Of a stretch of 64,000 nucleotides of DNA, positions 1 to 9,512 are shown piece after piece. This stretch comes from Curtobacterium sp. SGAir0471 (GTDB lineage: Bacteria > Actinomycetota > Actinomycetes > Actinomycetales > Microbacteriaceae), in NCBI RefSeq assembly GCF_005490985.1, contig NZ_CP027869.1, forward strand, positions 1,240,001 through 1,304,000, given 5' to 3'. A program made the translations under genes and the position numbers. The notes beneath the pieces are model-generated. The model saw only the letters and a program-made list of their open reading frames with translations, did no database searches and was not told the DNA's origin. The first letter of the stretch is position 1, and every line of letters starts with the position of its first letter.

Positions 1-1
1 G

Positions 2-658
2 CTGCGGCGCGTGGTGCGGGTGCTCGACGGGGTGACGGTGGTCCCGGTCGGGGCGACGGTGCCGGCGGTGCGGTCGGATCGTCGTAACACACGGTACTCG
101 GCGGTGCTGCCGCTGGCGTCGCTCGTGCTGTCGGGCGCGTCGATCAAGCAGCGGGCCGGGTCACTCGTGGGCGCCGGGTTCCTCGTCGACATGTGGTCGG
201 TGTTCGAGGACTTCGTGACGGCTGCGCTGCGGGAGGCGTTCCGGCCGTACGGGGGAGAGCTCGTGGCGCAGTACATGTCGACTCTCGACGTCGAGGGGAG
301 GGTGAAGATCGCGCCGGACCTGGTGTGGCTCGTCGACGGGGAGGTGCGGGCGTGCATCGACGTGAAGTACAAGGTCGAGAAGCGCGGGCAGTACCCGAAC
401 GCTGATCTGTCCCAGATGGCGGCGTACTGCCGGAGGTTCGGGTTGGGAGAGGGGCGGCTCGTGTATGCGGCGGGCGCGTCAGACTCCGTCGGGCGAGTGA
501 TGCTCATCGATGGGCCCGTCGTCCGTCGCTCGGCTGTTGTCCTGGACAAGCCGAGCGCGAGGATCGTGGACGACATGTCGCGCTTGGCTCGCGATCTCGC
601 GAACGGCGACGCGAGCGTCACGGCGCTTCTCGACGGCCGGGGACACGTTCGTAGGTGA
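2..658 (+). CDS. mcrC: McrC, 5-methylcytosine restriction subunit (5' end outside window)
   Basis: This is the C-terminal part of McrC, the nuclease partner of the McrB GTPase in the McrBC system that cuts modified DNA. The frame is open to the left edge, so the GTG at 11 is not the real start. Visible are the McrC-type core stretch ending in LVLSGASI, the segment GFLVDMWSVFEDFV, and the PD-(D/E)XK motif PDLVWLVDG followed by CIDVKYK (Asp-x-Lys). An mcrB gene would be expected just outside the window. The gene starts a run of defence genes. Family assignment is firm; subunit activity is inferred. Confidence 0.85.
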   Translation: MRRVVRVLDGVTVVPVGATVPAVRSDRRNTRYSAVLPLASLVLSGASIKQRAGSLVGAGFLVDMWSVFEDFVTAALREAFRPYGGELVAQYMSTLDVEGRVKIAPDLVWLVDGEVRACIDVKYKVEKRGQYPNADLSQMAAYCRRFGLGEGRLVYAAGASDSVGRVMLIDGPVVRRSAVVLDKPSARIVDDMSRLARDLANGDASVTALLDGRGHVRR

Positions 659-785
659 ATGCACGGACGTCTCCCCTTGCCCAACAACTCCGCAAGGTGA
701 GAACGGCGTTGCGTAGTCGAACGTCTCAGCGTGTCGGCCGGAGCTGGCATGATCAGGTGAGTCTTCTTCAGAGGGGAAACCGCAG

Positions 786-3700
786 GTGCGCGATCACGGT
801 GACTTCACCACCGAGCAGTCCGTTCTCGATCAGAGCTACGACCTTCTCGAATACCTTTCAGCGGTTGCGCGTGAGATCGGTCCGAAGCCAGTGCGAGATG
901 TACGGCGTTACGCGACGTGCATCCTTCCGTCAGCTGTTCCTGAACACCAGGCGGTCATCCTCGGACCGAGCGACAGCCGAACCGCTTGGTTGTCGATCGA
1001 TCGAGTGCCGGCGCCGGCCCCGCTCGAAGTTCCGCCGCCGTTGGAAGGCCTTGTGGTGCCCGAGGCGGCCCTTCTATCTGCGAGCGGGAAACCTGCACTC
1101 GATGAGGAACGAGCAGCCCAGCGTGTTGAGGAGCAGCTGACGCGCCGGCTCGGAGAACCGCCAGAGGAACCGGATCTTGAAACCCGCGAGGTTCGCGCAG
1201 CACTCCGCGACGGCTTGAGTCAAGCTCTTCGGGTCGAGTTCGATGTCTGGTCCGCTGAATTGTGGTCCCCGTGGGCGCAGGCCAACCGGCCGTCCTTCGC
1301 CGCCCGTGAGCTCTACTCTGCGCTATACGACCTACACCTCGAGGCGGAGGCGTCGTCGGCGACGCATGAGGTCGTATGGGGCCATGTGGTCATGTCTGCG
1401 CGTGACGGAGAGACGGAGATCATTGCGCCGATGCTCACGACTCCGGTGTCGGTTCAGCTAGGGCCAGAAGACTCCGTCATCCGCGTGATTCCGGAGCAGG
1501 CGGTAGAACTCGAGCTCGACAGCGTTGAGGGCACTGACCTGAATGGCCGAGACGGCCTGGTGAAGCTTCGCTCTGTCCTGCGGGAAACGCCTCCCGACCC
1601 TTGGGACAGTCAAGAGCGCCTCGCCGTCCGGCAACAGATCGCGGCGCCCCTCGGTGTCGATGCGACGCTGACGGAATCCGCGGATTTCGCCGAGATGGGC
1701 GCTGGACCTGTGATCAACGATGGCTGGGTGCTCTTCATCCGGAAGCGGCCCCTTCGCCAGGAGCGCTTCTACGACGAGCTCGCTCAGAAGATCCGGAGTG
1801 AGCAGTTCCTTCCGGAAGGTCTCGCCTCGGTCGTGGCAGATCGCGATCGGGTTGATGATGCCCTGTTGCGACAGGGCCACGAGCTCACCGCGAATGACGG
1901 GACGGCGGACCGTCTGCTCATGCCGTTGCCGGCGAACGCTGAGCAGGAGCGGATTGCGACACAACTCGCGACGTCGCGGGGAGTGACGGTCCAAGGCCCG
2001 CCGGGCACCGGCAAGTCCCACACGATCGTCAATCTCGTGTCTCACCTCGTCGCTCAGGGGAAACGGGTCCTCGTGACCGCTGAGAAGGAACAGGCGTTGT
2101 CCGTTCTGCGAGAAAAGATCCCGGTGGAGCTGCGGGACCTCTCGCTCGCGGTCTTGGGGTCGACCCCCGCGGCCCTGGAGGATCTCCGGACTGCGGCTCA
2201 GTCGATGCAAGACTCGCTCTCAGCGCTCGACGTCCCTCGGGAAGAGCGACGGATCGCTGACATCGCGGCGAGGGTCGACGAACTACGCGATTCAGTGGCC
2301 CGGACTGACGCTTCCCTCGTCAGAGCGCTGCAGAGCGAGCAGCGCGAGTACGAACTACCGGAAGGGCCGAGCAAGGCACCTCAGGTCGCAGCCTGGCTCG
2401 CTCGCGATCGCGAACTCGACGTGATCTCCGATCGGATTCCCGTCCACACAGCTTTCCCGGTCACTGTAGAGGAGTTCTCCGAGCTGATCGAGTTGGTGCG
2501 CGGGATCTCTGAGGACGACAGCCGGGCAGCTGTCCTGAATCTGCCGGACGCGCACTGGTTGCCCAGCGGCGCCGAGCTTCGAGCCAAGTTCGATCGTCTC
2601 GAAGACCTGCGGGCGCGGGTGACCACTTTGGAGGATCAGGGCCTTCGGCTCGACAGGGTCGACGGCTTGACAGTTGAGATCGTAGATCGAGAGGTCGCTG
2701 ATCTCCGGCGAGCTGCTGCGACGGTCCGAGAGCTGTCGGGCGACTGGGAGAACCCATTCGCAGCGGCAGTGCGAGGTGGCGATCAGCGACACATCTGGGT
2801 CGCGGGACACCAGCCTGGAGTGAAGCAGAAGATCGGCGAAGCTCGCGATCTCTCAATGCGCATGGCTGGGCACGTCGTGGCGGTACCCGACGGCGACCCC
2901 ACTGTCCAGTTCAGCATGGTGCACGCTTGGGCCGAACGGCTCGCCGCCGGCAAGAAGTTGTCGATGTTCGCAGCGAAGGAGCTCAGGGACTTCGCGACTC
3001 AGACCACCGTCGACTCCTTCCCGGTGACGACCTCGGCGCAACTCGATCTCGTCGGCGTTCAGATCGCTCTGCGCGTCGCTCTGCGTGAGGCTCATGTCAG
3101 GATGACGCAGGCATACGCAGCCGTGGGGATTCCGGTGCCGCCGCTCGATGGGTCCTTCCTGTTCACCGCCGACCATCTGGCCGCTCGGGTCGACACTGTC
3201 GGACGATGGTGGTCGGAGGCGTACCCGCTCCTCGCGGAGCGGGTCGAGCACTTCATCGGACATGTGCCGTCGGCCGTCGGCACCTCCGAGTTCTTCACGA
3301 GCGCGGCGGAAGTGCTCCAGCGAGCGGGCGCTCGGCTGGAAGAACGAATATTGACGGCTGAGCTCGAAGCGCTCGAGTCCCGGATCCGAAGTGAACGCGC
3401 CGCAGAGGACGCCTCACCGCTGTGGTACATACTCCTGGATGCGCTCGAACTTGCGGCCCCTGACAAGTGGGATGAAGCCGTCGAAGAGACACGCCGCCTG
3501 ATCGAGGTCCGCGCGCGCGTGCTCCGAGCAGAGGAACTGGCCGAACGCATCGAGGGCGCTGGTGCGAAGGCGTGGGTGCGCTCCATACGTGAGACGCGTG
3601 CAGAGTCGGCCGTCGTCGGCAACGCCGAGCTTGCTCCGCTAGCTTGGGAACGGGCGAGGGCCCGCACGTGGTTGAGTTCGCTGCACGCCGAGACCGACAC

Positions 3701-6023
3701 CGAGTCGTTGATGACACGGTCGCACGCTGACGCGATTGAGCTGCGTCGGGCAATCGTCGACCTTGCAAGTCGGTCTGCGCGTGTCGAGCTGAAGAAGAAC
3801 TTCCAAGATCGCAAACGTCGAGCGCTCGAGACCTGGCTCTCGGCCGTCAAGCGCGTAGGGAAGGGCACCGGTAAAAACGCTCCGCGCTTCCAAGCAGCGG
3901 CGCGCGAGGCGCTGCCCGCGGCAATGGGTGCTGTCCCGATCTGGATCATGCCCATTTACCGAGTAATGGAAAACTTCGACCCGCGGGTTTCCGATCTGTT
4001 CGACGTCGTCGTGGTGGACGAGTCGTCGCAGTGCGACCTCCTGTCACTCGGAGTGCTCGCGCTCGGCAAGAAGACCGTTGTCGTCGGGGACGACCGACAG
4101 ACAACCCCGGAGCGGGTCGGAAACCCTACGGAACGCATCGCAGCGCTGCAGGACCAGCATCTGAAGAGCATTCCCGAAGCGAAGCTCCTCACTCTCGACG
4201 ATTCCCTCTACTCGATCTCTGGCCGTGCCTTCCCTTCGACGATTGCGCTCAGGGAACACTTCCGGTGTGTGCCGGAAATCATCGAGTTCTCGAATCGCTA
4301 CTACAATGGAGCAATCCTTCCGCTGAAGGAAGTGCGAGTTCCGCAGATCGGTGACCCGCTGAAGGTCGTGCACGTCGAGGATGCGATCTCGGTGCAACGA
4401 GGTTCGAGCCGTGTCAACACAGACGAGGCGAAGGCGATTGCGGCCCAGGTTGCTCAGTGCGCGGAGGACCCGTCCTACGAGGGCCTCACTTTCGGCGTCG
4501 TGACGATGATGAGCGGCCCGCAAGCGCAGATATTGCAGGACATGATCCGGGAAGCGATCGGCGACGAGGAGTTCGAACGCCGTCGGGTGCGGGTCGGGAA
4601 CCCGCCGCTCTTTCAGGGCGACGAGCGCAACGTCATGTTCGTCTCGATGGTTGCACACGACGCATCGTTCGCGGCGACGACGTTGCGGTACGCGCAATGG
4701 GCGAATGTTGCCGCGTCGCGCGCGCAGGATCAGTTGTGGATCTTCCACAGCATGGACGCATCCACGCTCCATCACGAGGACCACCGCCGGGCGATGATCG
4801 AGTACGCCCAGAGCTATCTGCGTCGCGACCAGACCTCGGGTCTTTACGAGCTGACGGAGTCGAAGTTCGAGCGCGACGTGTTGAAGCAGATGCTGGACCG
4901 AGGTCACGACGTCCAGCCGCAGCATCGCGTCGGTAGCTACCGCCTCGACTTCGTCGTGCGCGTCGCACCGGGTGAGCGTCTCGCGGTCGAGTGTGACGGG
5001 GATTCGTTCCACGGGCCCGACAAGTGGGACGACGACGTACGTCGCCAACGCGTTCTCGAACGGATGGGTTGGTCGTTCTGGCGAATCCGTGCCTCGAAGT
5101 ACTACCTGGACCCTGAGGAGGCGATGAAGCCCCTCTGGGCTCGCCTCGAGATGATGAAGGAGCGAGCAGCAGAGGCAGCAGACCTGGTCCGCGTGCGGGA
5201 GGTCCACGCAGAGACCGAGCGCCTCGAACGGCTTCGAGCTCACGATGCCCCCGCCGCCGAAGCCTCAGACGACTCGGCCGAACGACTCTCCATTCAGGAG
5301 GGCAGCTCTTCGAACACTGCTCTCGAGGAGGCAGCTGTTGCATCTGAGCAACCCACGACGGATCATCTGGAGCCCCCTGCAGCACGGAGCACTGGCGAAG
5401 AGGCAGTACCCCAGAAGGCGCTGGTCACGGATGTGGACGCAGCTTTGTCAACGGCGGTGATCCCGAGTTCAGGCGGGCAGCGAAGTTCTGAGCGCGCGGC
5501 ACGCTTCGCGCCTCTGCTCCCCGCGCCCGTCCCAGCGCTCCGCCGTTGGGCGAGAGCGAACGGCTTCGCAGTCGGAGAACGCGGGAGGATCTCGGCGGAG
5601 ATCGTGAGCGCTTGGCGCCGCGCACACGCTGACGACGTAGTTGATCGGACAGGTCCACACGATGAGAGCAGCATCGCGTCAGAGCGCGACTGGACGCCCG
5701 CTGAGGTCAGCCCCGTGCATGGATCTGAACCTGGCGCCGGCACCCGAGCACGAGCGGCTTGGGAAACCGGCGCGGCTTACCAGCTCGACACGGAAGGCAA
5801 CATCCTTCCGCTGTACAGCCGTCGGACCCTCGCGAGCTACATCGGTGAGGCCTCGACGTGCGCGCTTCGGGAAGTCATGCGGAGCGTCCGTCCGAACGGC
5901 GGGCGTTTCAAGGTGGACGAAGCCGGCACGATGGCCACGCTGGTCGATGGTGAACCGGTCTACGTCTGCACGGTGCAGCCGGACGCCTGGTTCCCCGCAC
6001 ATTGGTCCAACGCATCGAGCTGA
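786..6023 (+). CDS. SF1 helicase with MTES_1575/Vsr-type endonuclease and Lsr2-like tail domain
   Basis: This is a 1,745-residue helicase-nuclease, likely a single-protein defence factor. Walker A is GPPGTGKS near residues 403-411 and the DExx box VVVDESS near 1078. Between them lie about 600 Glu/Arg/Leu-rich residues, probably coiled coil. A PD-(D/E)XK domain of the Vsr/MTES_1575 type follows near 1387-1450 (RLDFVV, then AVECDGDSFHG). Residues about 1579-1618 (LRRWARANGFAV then RGRISAEIVSAW) match the Lsr2 C-terminal DNA-binding domain, including its RGR minor-groove motif. The last ~85 residues are unrecognised. The GTG start has GAGGGG 9 nt upstream. The 127-base gap from mcrC holds no promoter I can name. 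The DUF4011-helicase-Vsr defence proteins are the nearest known design, but I see no DUF4011 here. Confidence 0.85.
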   Translation: MRDHGDFTTEQSVLDQSYDLLEYLSAVAREIGPKPVRDVRRYATCILPSAVPEHQAVILGPSDSRTAWLSIDRVPAPAPLEVPPPLEGLVVPEAALLSASGKPALDEERAAQRVEEQLTRRLGEPPEEPDLETREVRAALRDGLSQALRVEFDVWSAELWSPWAQANRPSFAARELYSALYDLHLEAEASSATHEVVWGHVVMSARDGETEIIAPMLTTPVSVQLGPEDSVIRVIPEQAVELELDSVEGTDLNGRDGLVKLRSVLRETPPDPWDSQERLAVRQQIAAPLGVDATLTESADFAEMGAGPVINDGWVLFIRKRPLRQERFYDELAQKIRSEQFLPEGLASVVADRDRVDDALLRQGHELTANDGTADRLLMPLPANAEQERIATQLATSRGVTVQGPPGTGKSHTIVNLVSHLVAQGKRVLVTAEKEQALSVLREKIPVELRDLSLAVLGSTPAALEDLRTAAQSMQDSLSALDVPREERRIADIAARVDELRDSVARTDASLVRALQSEQREYELPEGPSKAPQVAAWLARDRELDVISDRIPVHTAFPVTVEEFSELIELVRGISEDDSRAAVLNLPDAHWLPSGAELRAKFDRLEDLRARVTTLEDQGLRLDRVDGLTVEIVDREVADLRRAAATVRELSGDWENPFAAAVRGGDQRHIWVAGHQPGVKQKIGEARDLSMRMAGHVVAVPDGDPTVQFSMVHAWAERLAAGKKLSMFAAKELRDFATQTTVDSFPVTTSAQLDLVGVQIALRVALREAHVRMTQAYAAVGIPVPPLDGSFLFTADHLAARVDTVGRWWSEAYPLLAERVEHFIGHVPSAVGTSEFFTSAAEVLQRAGARLEERILTAELEALESRIRSERAAEDASPLWYILLDALELAAPDKWDEAVEETRRLIEVRARVLRAEELAERIEGAGAKAWVRSIRETRAESAVVGNAELAPLAWERARARTWLSSLHAETDTESLMTRSHADAIELRRAIVDLASRSARVELKKNFQDRKRRALETWLSAVKRVGKGTGKNAPRFQAAAREALPAAMGAVPIWIMPIYRVMENFDPRVSDLFDVVVVDESSQCDLLSLGVLALGKKTVVVGDDRQTTPERVGNPTERIAALQDQHLKSIPEAKLLTLDDSLYSISGRAFPSTIALREHFRCVPEIIEFSNRYYNGAILPLKEVRVPQIGDPLKVVHVEDAISVQRGSSRVNTDEAKAIAAQVAQCAEDPSYEGLTFGVVTMMSGPQAQILQDMIREAIGDEEFERRRVRVGNPPLFQGDERNVMFVSMVAHDASFAATTLRYAQWANVAASRAQDQLWIFHSMDASTLHHEDHRRAMIEYAQSYLRRDQTSGLYELTESKFERDVLKQMLDRGHDVQPQHRVGSYRLDFVVRVAPGERLAVECDGDSFHGPDKWDDDVRRQRVLERMGWSFWRIRASKYYLDPEEAMKPLWARLEMMKERAAEAADLVRVREVHAETERLERLRAHDAPAAEASDDSAERLSIQEGSSSNTALEEAAVASEQPTTDHLEPPAARSTGEEAVPQKALVTDVDAALSTAVIPSSGGQRSSERAARFAPLLPAPVPALRRWARANGFAVGERGRISAEIVSAWRRAHADDVVDRTGPHDESSIASERDWTPAEVSPVHGSEPGAGTRARAAWETGAAYQLDTEGNILPLYSRRTLASYIGEASTCALREVMRSVRPNGGRFKVDEAGTMATLVDGEPVYVCTVQPDAWFPAHWSNASS

Positions 6024-6065
6024 CATGGCGAAACTGGGGGACTTGCATCCGCGATGATCCGGTGG

Positions 6066-6082
6066 GCAGGGCGTATCCCTGC
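6066..6082. terminator. hairpin between convergent genes
   Basis: A perfect 6-bp stem (GCAGGG/CCCTGC) with a 5-base loop lies in the 64-base gap between the + strand helicase-nuclease and the - strand nuclease gene. There is no clear T-run. It could end transcription in both directions. Confidence 0.45.
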
Positions 6083-6087
6083 AATGC

Positions 6088-7260
6088 CTACCGGTCAGTC
6101 CCTCCGACCAGCGATACGACAACAAGTACGAGCCGATTGTCATCCGGACTGAGCCCCGCGAGGACCTCTTCGAGCGTCACGTCGGTCTGCACGATGCGGT
6201 CGATCCCCGCGCCTGCTTGCCGCGTGACGAACACCCTCGAGTAGTCGGGGTGGCTGACGGGCTCCGGAGCTCGCTCGTTCTCCGTCACGGCTGTCGGCCC
6301 GAACTCCAGGAAGATGTTCGGCTCACCGTCCGCTGTCACGAGCGTCGAGCTCCACTCCCACTGCCCTTGGTAGTTCGCCGACACGGAGCGGACCGCCTCA
6401 CCGCCGAGGAGCTCGTTGACCCTTCGGCGAACCACTCGATCGGCGTGCTGTCGCAAGGAACGTTTGACCGAGCCGAGCGTCCGCCGGCCGTCCTCGAACT
6501 GCCGCTGCGCGTGTTGGGCGATCTGCTCAGCGAACTCCTTCGCGACGACGTCGTTCGGGCGTCGCCCGTACCGAGCGGATTCGCCCGTCTCGCACATCGT
6601 CTTGATGAACGTCAACTGGTCATGCAGCGTCATCGCCTGTGGTCCCTCCACGAATTGGTCGACGAACTCGTTGATGAACGCGTCCTGCCGGGGGTTGTCG
6701 GTACGCCACCGGCGGTTTGCATCGAGATGCGCCCGTAGATCGCCCAGTACCTCGGCGTATGTGATGACGACCGCGTCCTCCCAGCCCATTGATAGGCGCT
6801 GGCGTTCCTCACGTGCACACAGCATGACGACGACGCTCCGTCGTCCGTTCGCGCTGCCGTAGGTGCGGTAGTTCTCGTAGTCGTGCCCGTGGCCGTCCGA
6901 CGTCTCGAAGTTCTCGATCATGACCGCTGCGTCGTCCCGCAGCAGCACGATGTCGGCGATGTCCTTGCCGGGTGCGGAAGCGATCGTCGTGTCGACCTCC
7001 TGCAGCACGCGGAACCCGGTGAGCGGCAGCTGCTCGCTCGGAGGAAGGGCCGAGTTGACACGGGAGAGCAGGATGCGTTGGAACGTGTCCCCGAGATGGT
7101 GCGTGGCGTCGGCTCGCAACAGCCAGGCAAACACGTTCGACAACTGCTTCTCGTGCGTGCCGTGGTGCATGACCCGGAACACGTTGAACTGCTCGGCCAG
7201 GCTCCGCGACATCGTCGGGACGAGCGAGGTGACCATCTGCGTGAGTGCCGCTTCGTCCAT
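6088..7260 (-). CDS. PDDEXK_4-type nuclease-like protein, last gene of defence operon
   Basis: 390 residues from the ATG at 7260; two GTG codons just upstream are alternatives. The N-terminal part (HEKQLSNVFAWLLRAD, then HLGDTF) and the later DIADIVLLRDD...VMIENF read like the PD-(D/E)XK superfamily grouped as PDDEXK_4. The usual E-N-K of that family appears here as E-N-F, followed by TSDGHGHDYENY, so the canonical lysine is absent or has moved. The gene follows the UvrD-type gene by 16 bases in the same direction, so it is probably the fifth member of that operon. The C-terminal third is unrecognised. Role as an effector nuclease or an inactive DNA-binding relative is inference. Confidence 0.65.
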   Translation of the reverse strand: MDEAALTQMVTSLVPTMSRSLAEQFNVFRVMHHGTHEKQLSNVFAWLLRADATHHLGDTFQRILLSRVNSALPPSEQLPLTGFRVLQEVDTTIASAPGKDIADIVLLRDDAAVMIENFETSDGHGHDYENYRTYGSANGRRSVVVMLCAREERQRLSMGWEDAVVITYAEVLGDLRAHLDANRRWRTDNPRQDAFINEFVDQFVEGPQAMTLHDQLTFIKTMCETGESARYGRRPNDVVAKEFAEQIAQHAQRQFEDGRRTLGSVKRSLRQHADRVVRRRVNELLGGEAVRSVSANYQGQWEWSSTLVTADGEPNIFLEFGPTAVTENERAPEPVSHPDYSRVFVTRQAGAGIDRIVQTDVTLEEVLAGLSPDDNRLVLVVVSLVGGTDR

Positions 7261-7276
7261 CACCACGATCTGGCCA

Positions 7277-9511
7277 TCACCGTGCCAGGAGCGGAGAGGG
7301 CGCTCCCTGCCAACTGACGACGAGTTCGTCGCGCGCGCGGCTTGCGGCGACGTAGAGCAGAGAGCGCTCCCGGAGCTCGGCGTCGGCCTGCTCCTCAGGC
7401 GCGGCGTGCTGCAGCGCCAGCTTGTTCGGGACAACGCCCGCAGACACGTCGAACAGGACGACTCGTGAGAACTCCAATCCCTTGGCGCTGTGCATCGTCA
7501 TCACCCGCACCTTGTCACGTGCGGACTTCTCGGTCGAGGGGACGTCGCGCGTCGCGAGCTGCTGGACCACGGTTTCGGTCGCGCCCTTCGTCCGGACGAG
7601 CACCGCGATCGACTCCACATCGCTGGACGCAGCTCTCCAATCCTTGAGCTGTTGCGCCAGGCCGTCGTACTGCGCTGACGGCGTCTGGTGTCCTCGGACC
7701 CGCACCTCGGGTCCGAGTCGTGCGGACCGGTAGCCCTGCTCGTCCTGCGGGCTTCCCTCGCTGTCCGTGAACTCGCCGCCTTCGAGCACGCCGAGCGCAT
7801 ACCGCAGGTTCTGCTGCGTCGTCCGGTAGTTGAGAGTCAGACGTCGTGACCTGCCCACGATCTTGATGCCGAGACGCGACAGCACGACCCGCTGCCCGTA
7901 GATGCGCTGGTGCGAGTCCTCTGCGACGAACAGGTCGTTGCCGTGCTCGCCGACGAGCGCGCGGAGCATGGTCCAGTGGCTCGGCGTCAGGTCCTGGGCT
8001 TCATCGACGAGGACGTGGTCAGCGGGGCGCTCCTCGGGGTGAGCGTCGAGGTACGCGGCCGCCACGGACGAGAGCTCCGCCCACGAGAGCCGGCGATGTG
8101 CTCGTGCGTTGCGCCGGAACTGCTCGATGACGGACCACACCTGTGCGCGCTTCGCACGGTCGAGCGCCACTCCGCGGCCGGGGCGTCGAGCGGCGAAGTA
8201 GTCTGCCCTCGACGTCACGCCGTTCGGCAGGACGACCTGGAGGTACTCGCTCTCCATGAAGGCGGGCGACCGCAGCTCGCTCGGTAGGTCGGGCTTGGCA
8301 TCGAATACCGCCTCGTCCCAGCCGATCGAGTTCGAGACCAACGACGCGGAACGCTCTGCGTCCCATCCGATGGCGTCGATCGAAGCCCGCTCCCACCCGT
8401 CTGGCTCAGCGGTGTCACGGACGGCATGCGCAAGCTGATCGATCCCGGCGGTGAGGATGCCGGTCTCGCCCAGCTGCGCTGCACGCGAGGGCCGCGGGTC
8501 AAGACGTCGAAGGTCTCGGTCGAGCATGCTCGCGAGAGTCCTGGTGAACGTCGTGAGGATGACACGCGCGTCCGCGTCCGCCGCGAGTTCTCGAGCTCGA
8601 TGCAGCAGGACCACGGTCTTGCCGGTACCGGCGCCTCCGGTCAGGCGGAACGGACCCTGGTAGGTGCGCGTCGCGTAGGCGCGCTGCTCGGGGTGCAGGA
8701 ACACGCGCCATGCTCCGAAGTCACCGCCCTCGATGACGCGGCGGAGCTCCTCGTCGTCATCGACGAAGGTGAACTGCATCTGCGACGCCGGGCGCTTGAG
8801 GGATTCGAGGAGCTCCGACGCCTCGGCCTGCTCCAGCGAGACACTCGGGGTCGCCTCCGCGGGGCGTCCATCCGCCGGCGGGACAGTGGCGTCGAACTCG
8901 TCGCTGCCGAGCCCGAGTGACGTCTTGATCCCGTCGATCGAATCGCCGACCGCGAGTCCCAGCGCGGCGTTCTGCTGCCACTGGTTTGGCAGCGATTCCG
9001 CGAACGCCAGGAATTCGTCCTCAGCGGCGAACGCGAGGAGCCGTTCGGCGGTCTCGAGGTCGAAGCCGATGGAACTCGTCAGGTCCTCGGCGGTGTACCC
9101 GAACTGCTCCAGGAATGGCTTTGATTCTGGCGGCGTCTCTGGGACCCAGCGGTTCGCCTGCTGAGCCGGAGCAGCGGGCGCCGGGGCAGCGATCAGTTCC
9201 GCCACACCGTTCACGGGATTGACGCGGAGCACCTGCGACTTCGCGATCTTGATCGCTTCATCGTGCTCGTACACGCCCGCGCACACGTATGTCGTCGGCC
9301 CGGAGGGCACCTCGATCTTGTAGAGCACCGCCCGCAGCCCCTGGTCGACACGGCCCGTTCGGGCGCGCGCGTCGGCAGCGTTGACCATCGGCTCGATGTG
9401 CAAGCCGGGAAGGGCGTCGTCGGCCTGCAGTTTGGCCATGAAGGCGAACAGCTTGAGCTGCACGACCTTCTCGAGCTTCTGCTGCATGTTCGCCATGACG
9501 AGCAACGGCAT
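7277..9511 (-). CDS. UvrD-type SF1 helicase with N-terminal RelE-like domain
   Basis: 744 residues. Residues 1-100 resemble the RelE/ParE toxin fold as found fused to some UvrD helicases (LQADDALPGLHIEP, later RVDQGLRAVLYKIE). After a linker comes a UvrD-like helicase: Walker A GGAGTGKT near 290, DEAQD near 499, and the C-terminal motifs SAKGLEFSRVVLFD and YVAASRARDEL. The ATG lies one base after the TGA of the upstream helicase gene, so translation is likely coupled; ATG codons 6 and 9 are other possible starts. It is expected to be a 3'-5' translocase working with the larger helicases of the operon. Whether the RelE-like part still cleaves RNA is unknown. Confidence 0.8.
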   Translation of the reverse strand: MPLLVMANMQQKLEKVVQLKLFAFMAKLQADDALPGLHIEPMVNAADARARTGRVDQGLRAVLYKIEVPSGPTTYVCAGVYEHDEAIKIAKSQVLRVNPVNGVAELIAAPAPAAPAQQANRWVPETPPESKPFLEQFGYTAEDLTSSIGFDLETAERLLAFAAEDEFLAFAESLPNQWQQNAALGLAVGDSIDGIKTSLGLGSDEFDATVPPADGRPAEATPSVSLEQAEASELLESLKRPASQMQFTFVDDDEELRRVIEGGDFGAWRVFLHPEQRAYATRTYQGPFRLTGGAGTGKTVVLLHRARELAADADARVILTTFTRTLASMLDRDLRRLDPRPSRAAQLGETGILTAGIDQLAHAVRDTAEPDGWERASIDAIGWDAERSASLVSNSIGWDEAVFDAKPDLPSELRSPAFMESEYLQVVLPNGVTSRADYFAARRPGRGVALDRAKRAQVWSVIEQFRRNARAHRRLSWAELSSVAAAYLDAHPEERPADHVLVDEAQDLTPSHWTMLRALVGEHGNDLFVAEDSHQRIYGQRVVLSRLGIKIVGRSRRLTLNYRTTQQNLRYALGVLEGGEFTDSEGSPQDEQGYRSARLGPEVRVRGHQTPSAQYDGLAQQLKDWRAASSDVESIAVLVRTKGATETVVQQLATRDVPSTEKSARDKVRVMTMHSAKGLEFSRVVLFDVSAGVVPNKLALQHAAPEEQADAELRERSLLYVAASRARDELVVSWQGAPSPLLAR

Positions 9512-9512
9512 G

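Noticed and set aside
655..1140. 161-codon open frame after mcrC
   Set aside because: It overlaps the start of the helicase-nuclease gene in another frame and gives an Arg/Ser-rich product without motif.
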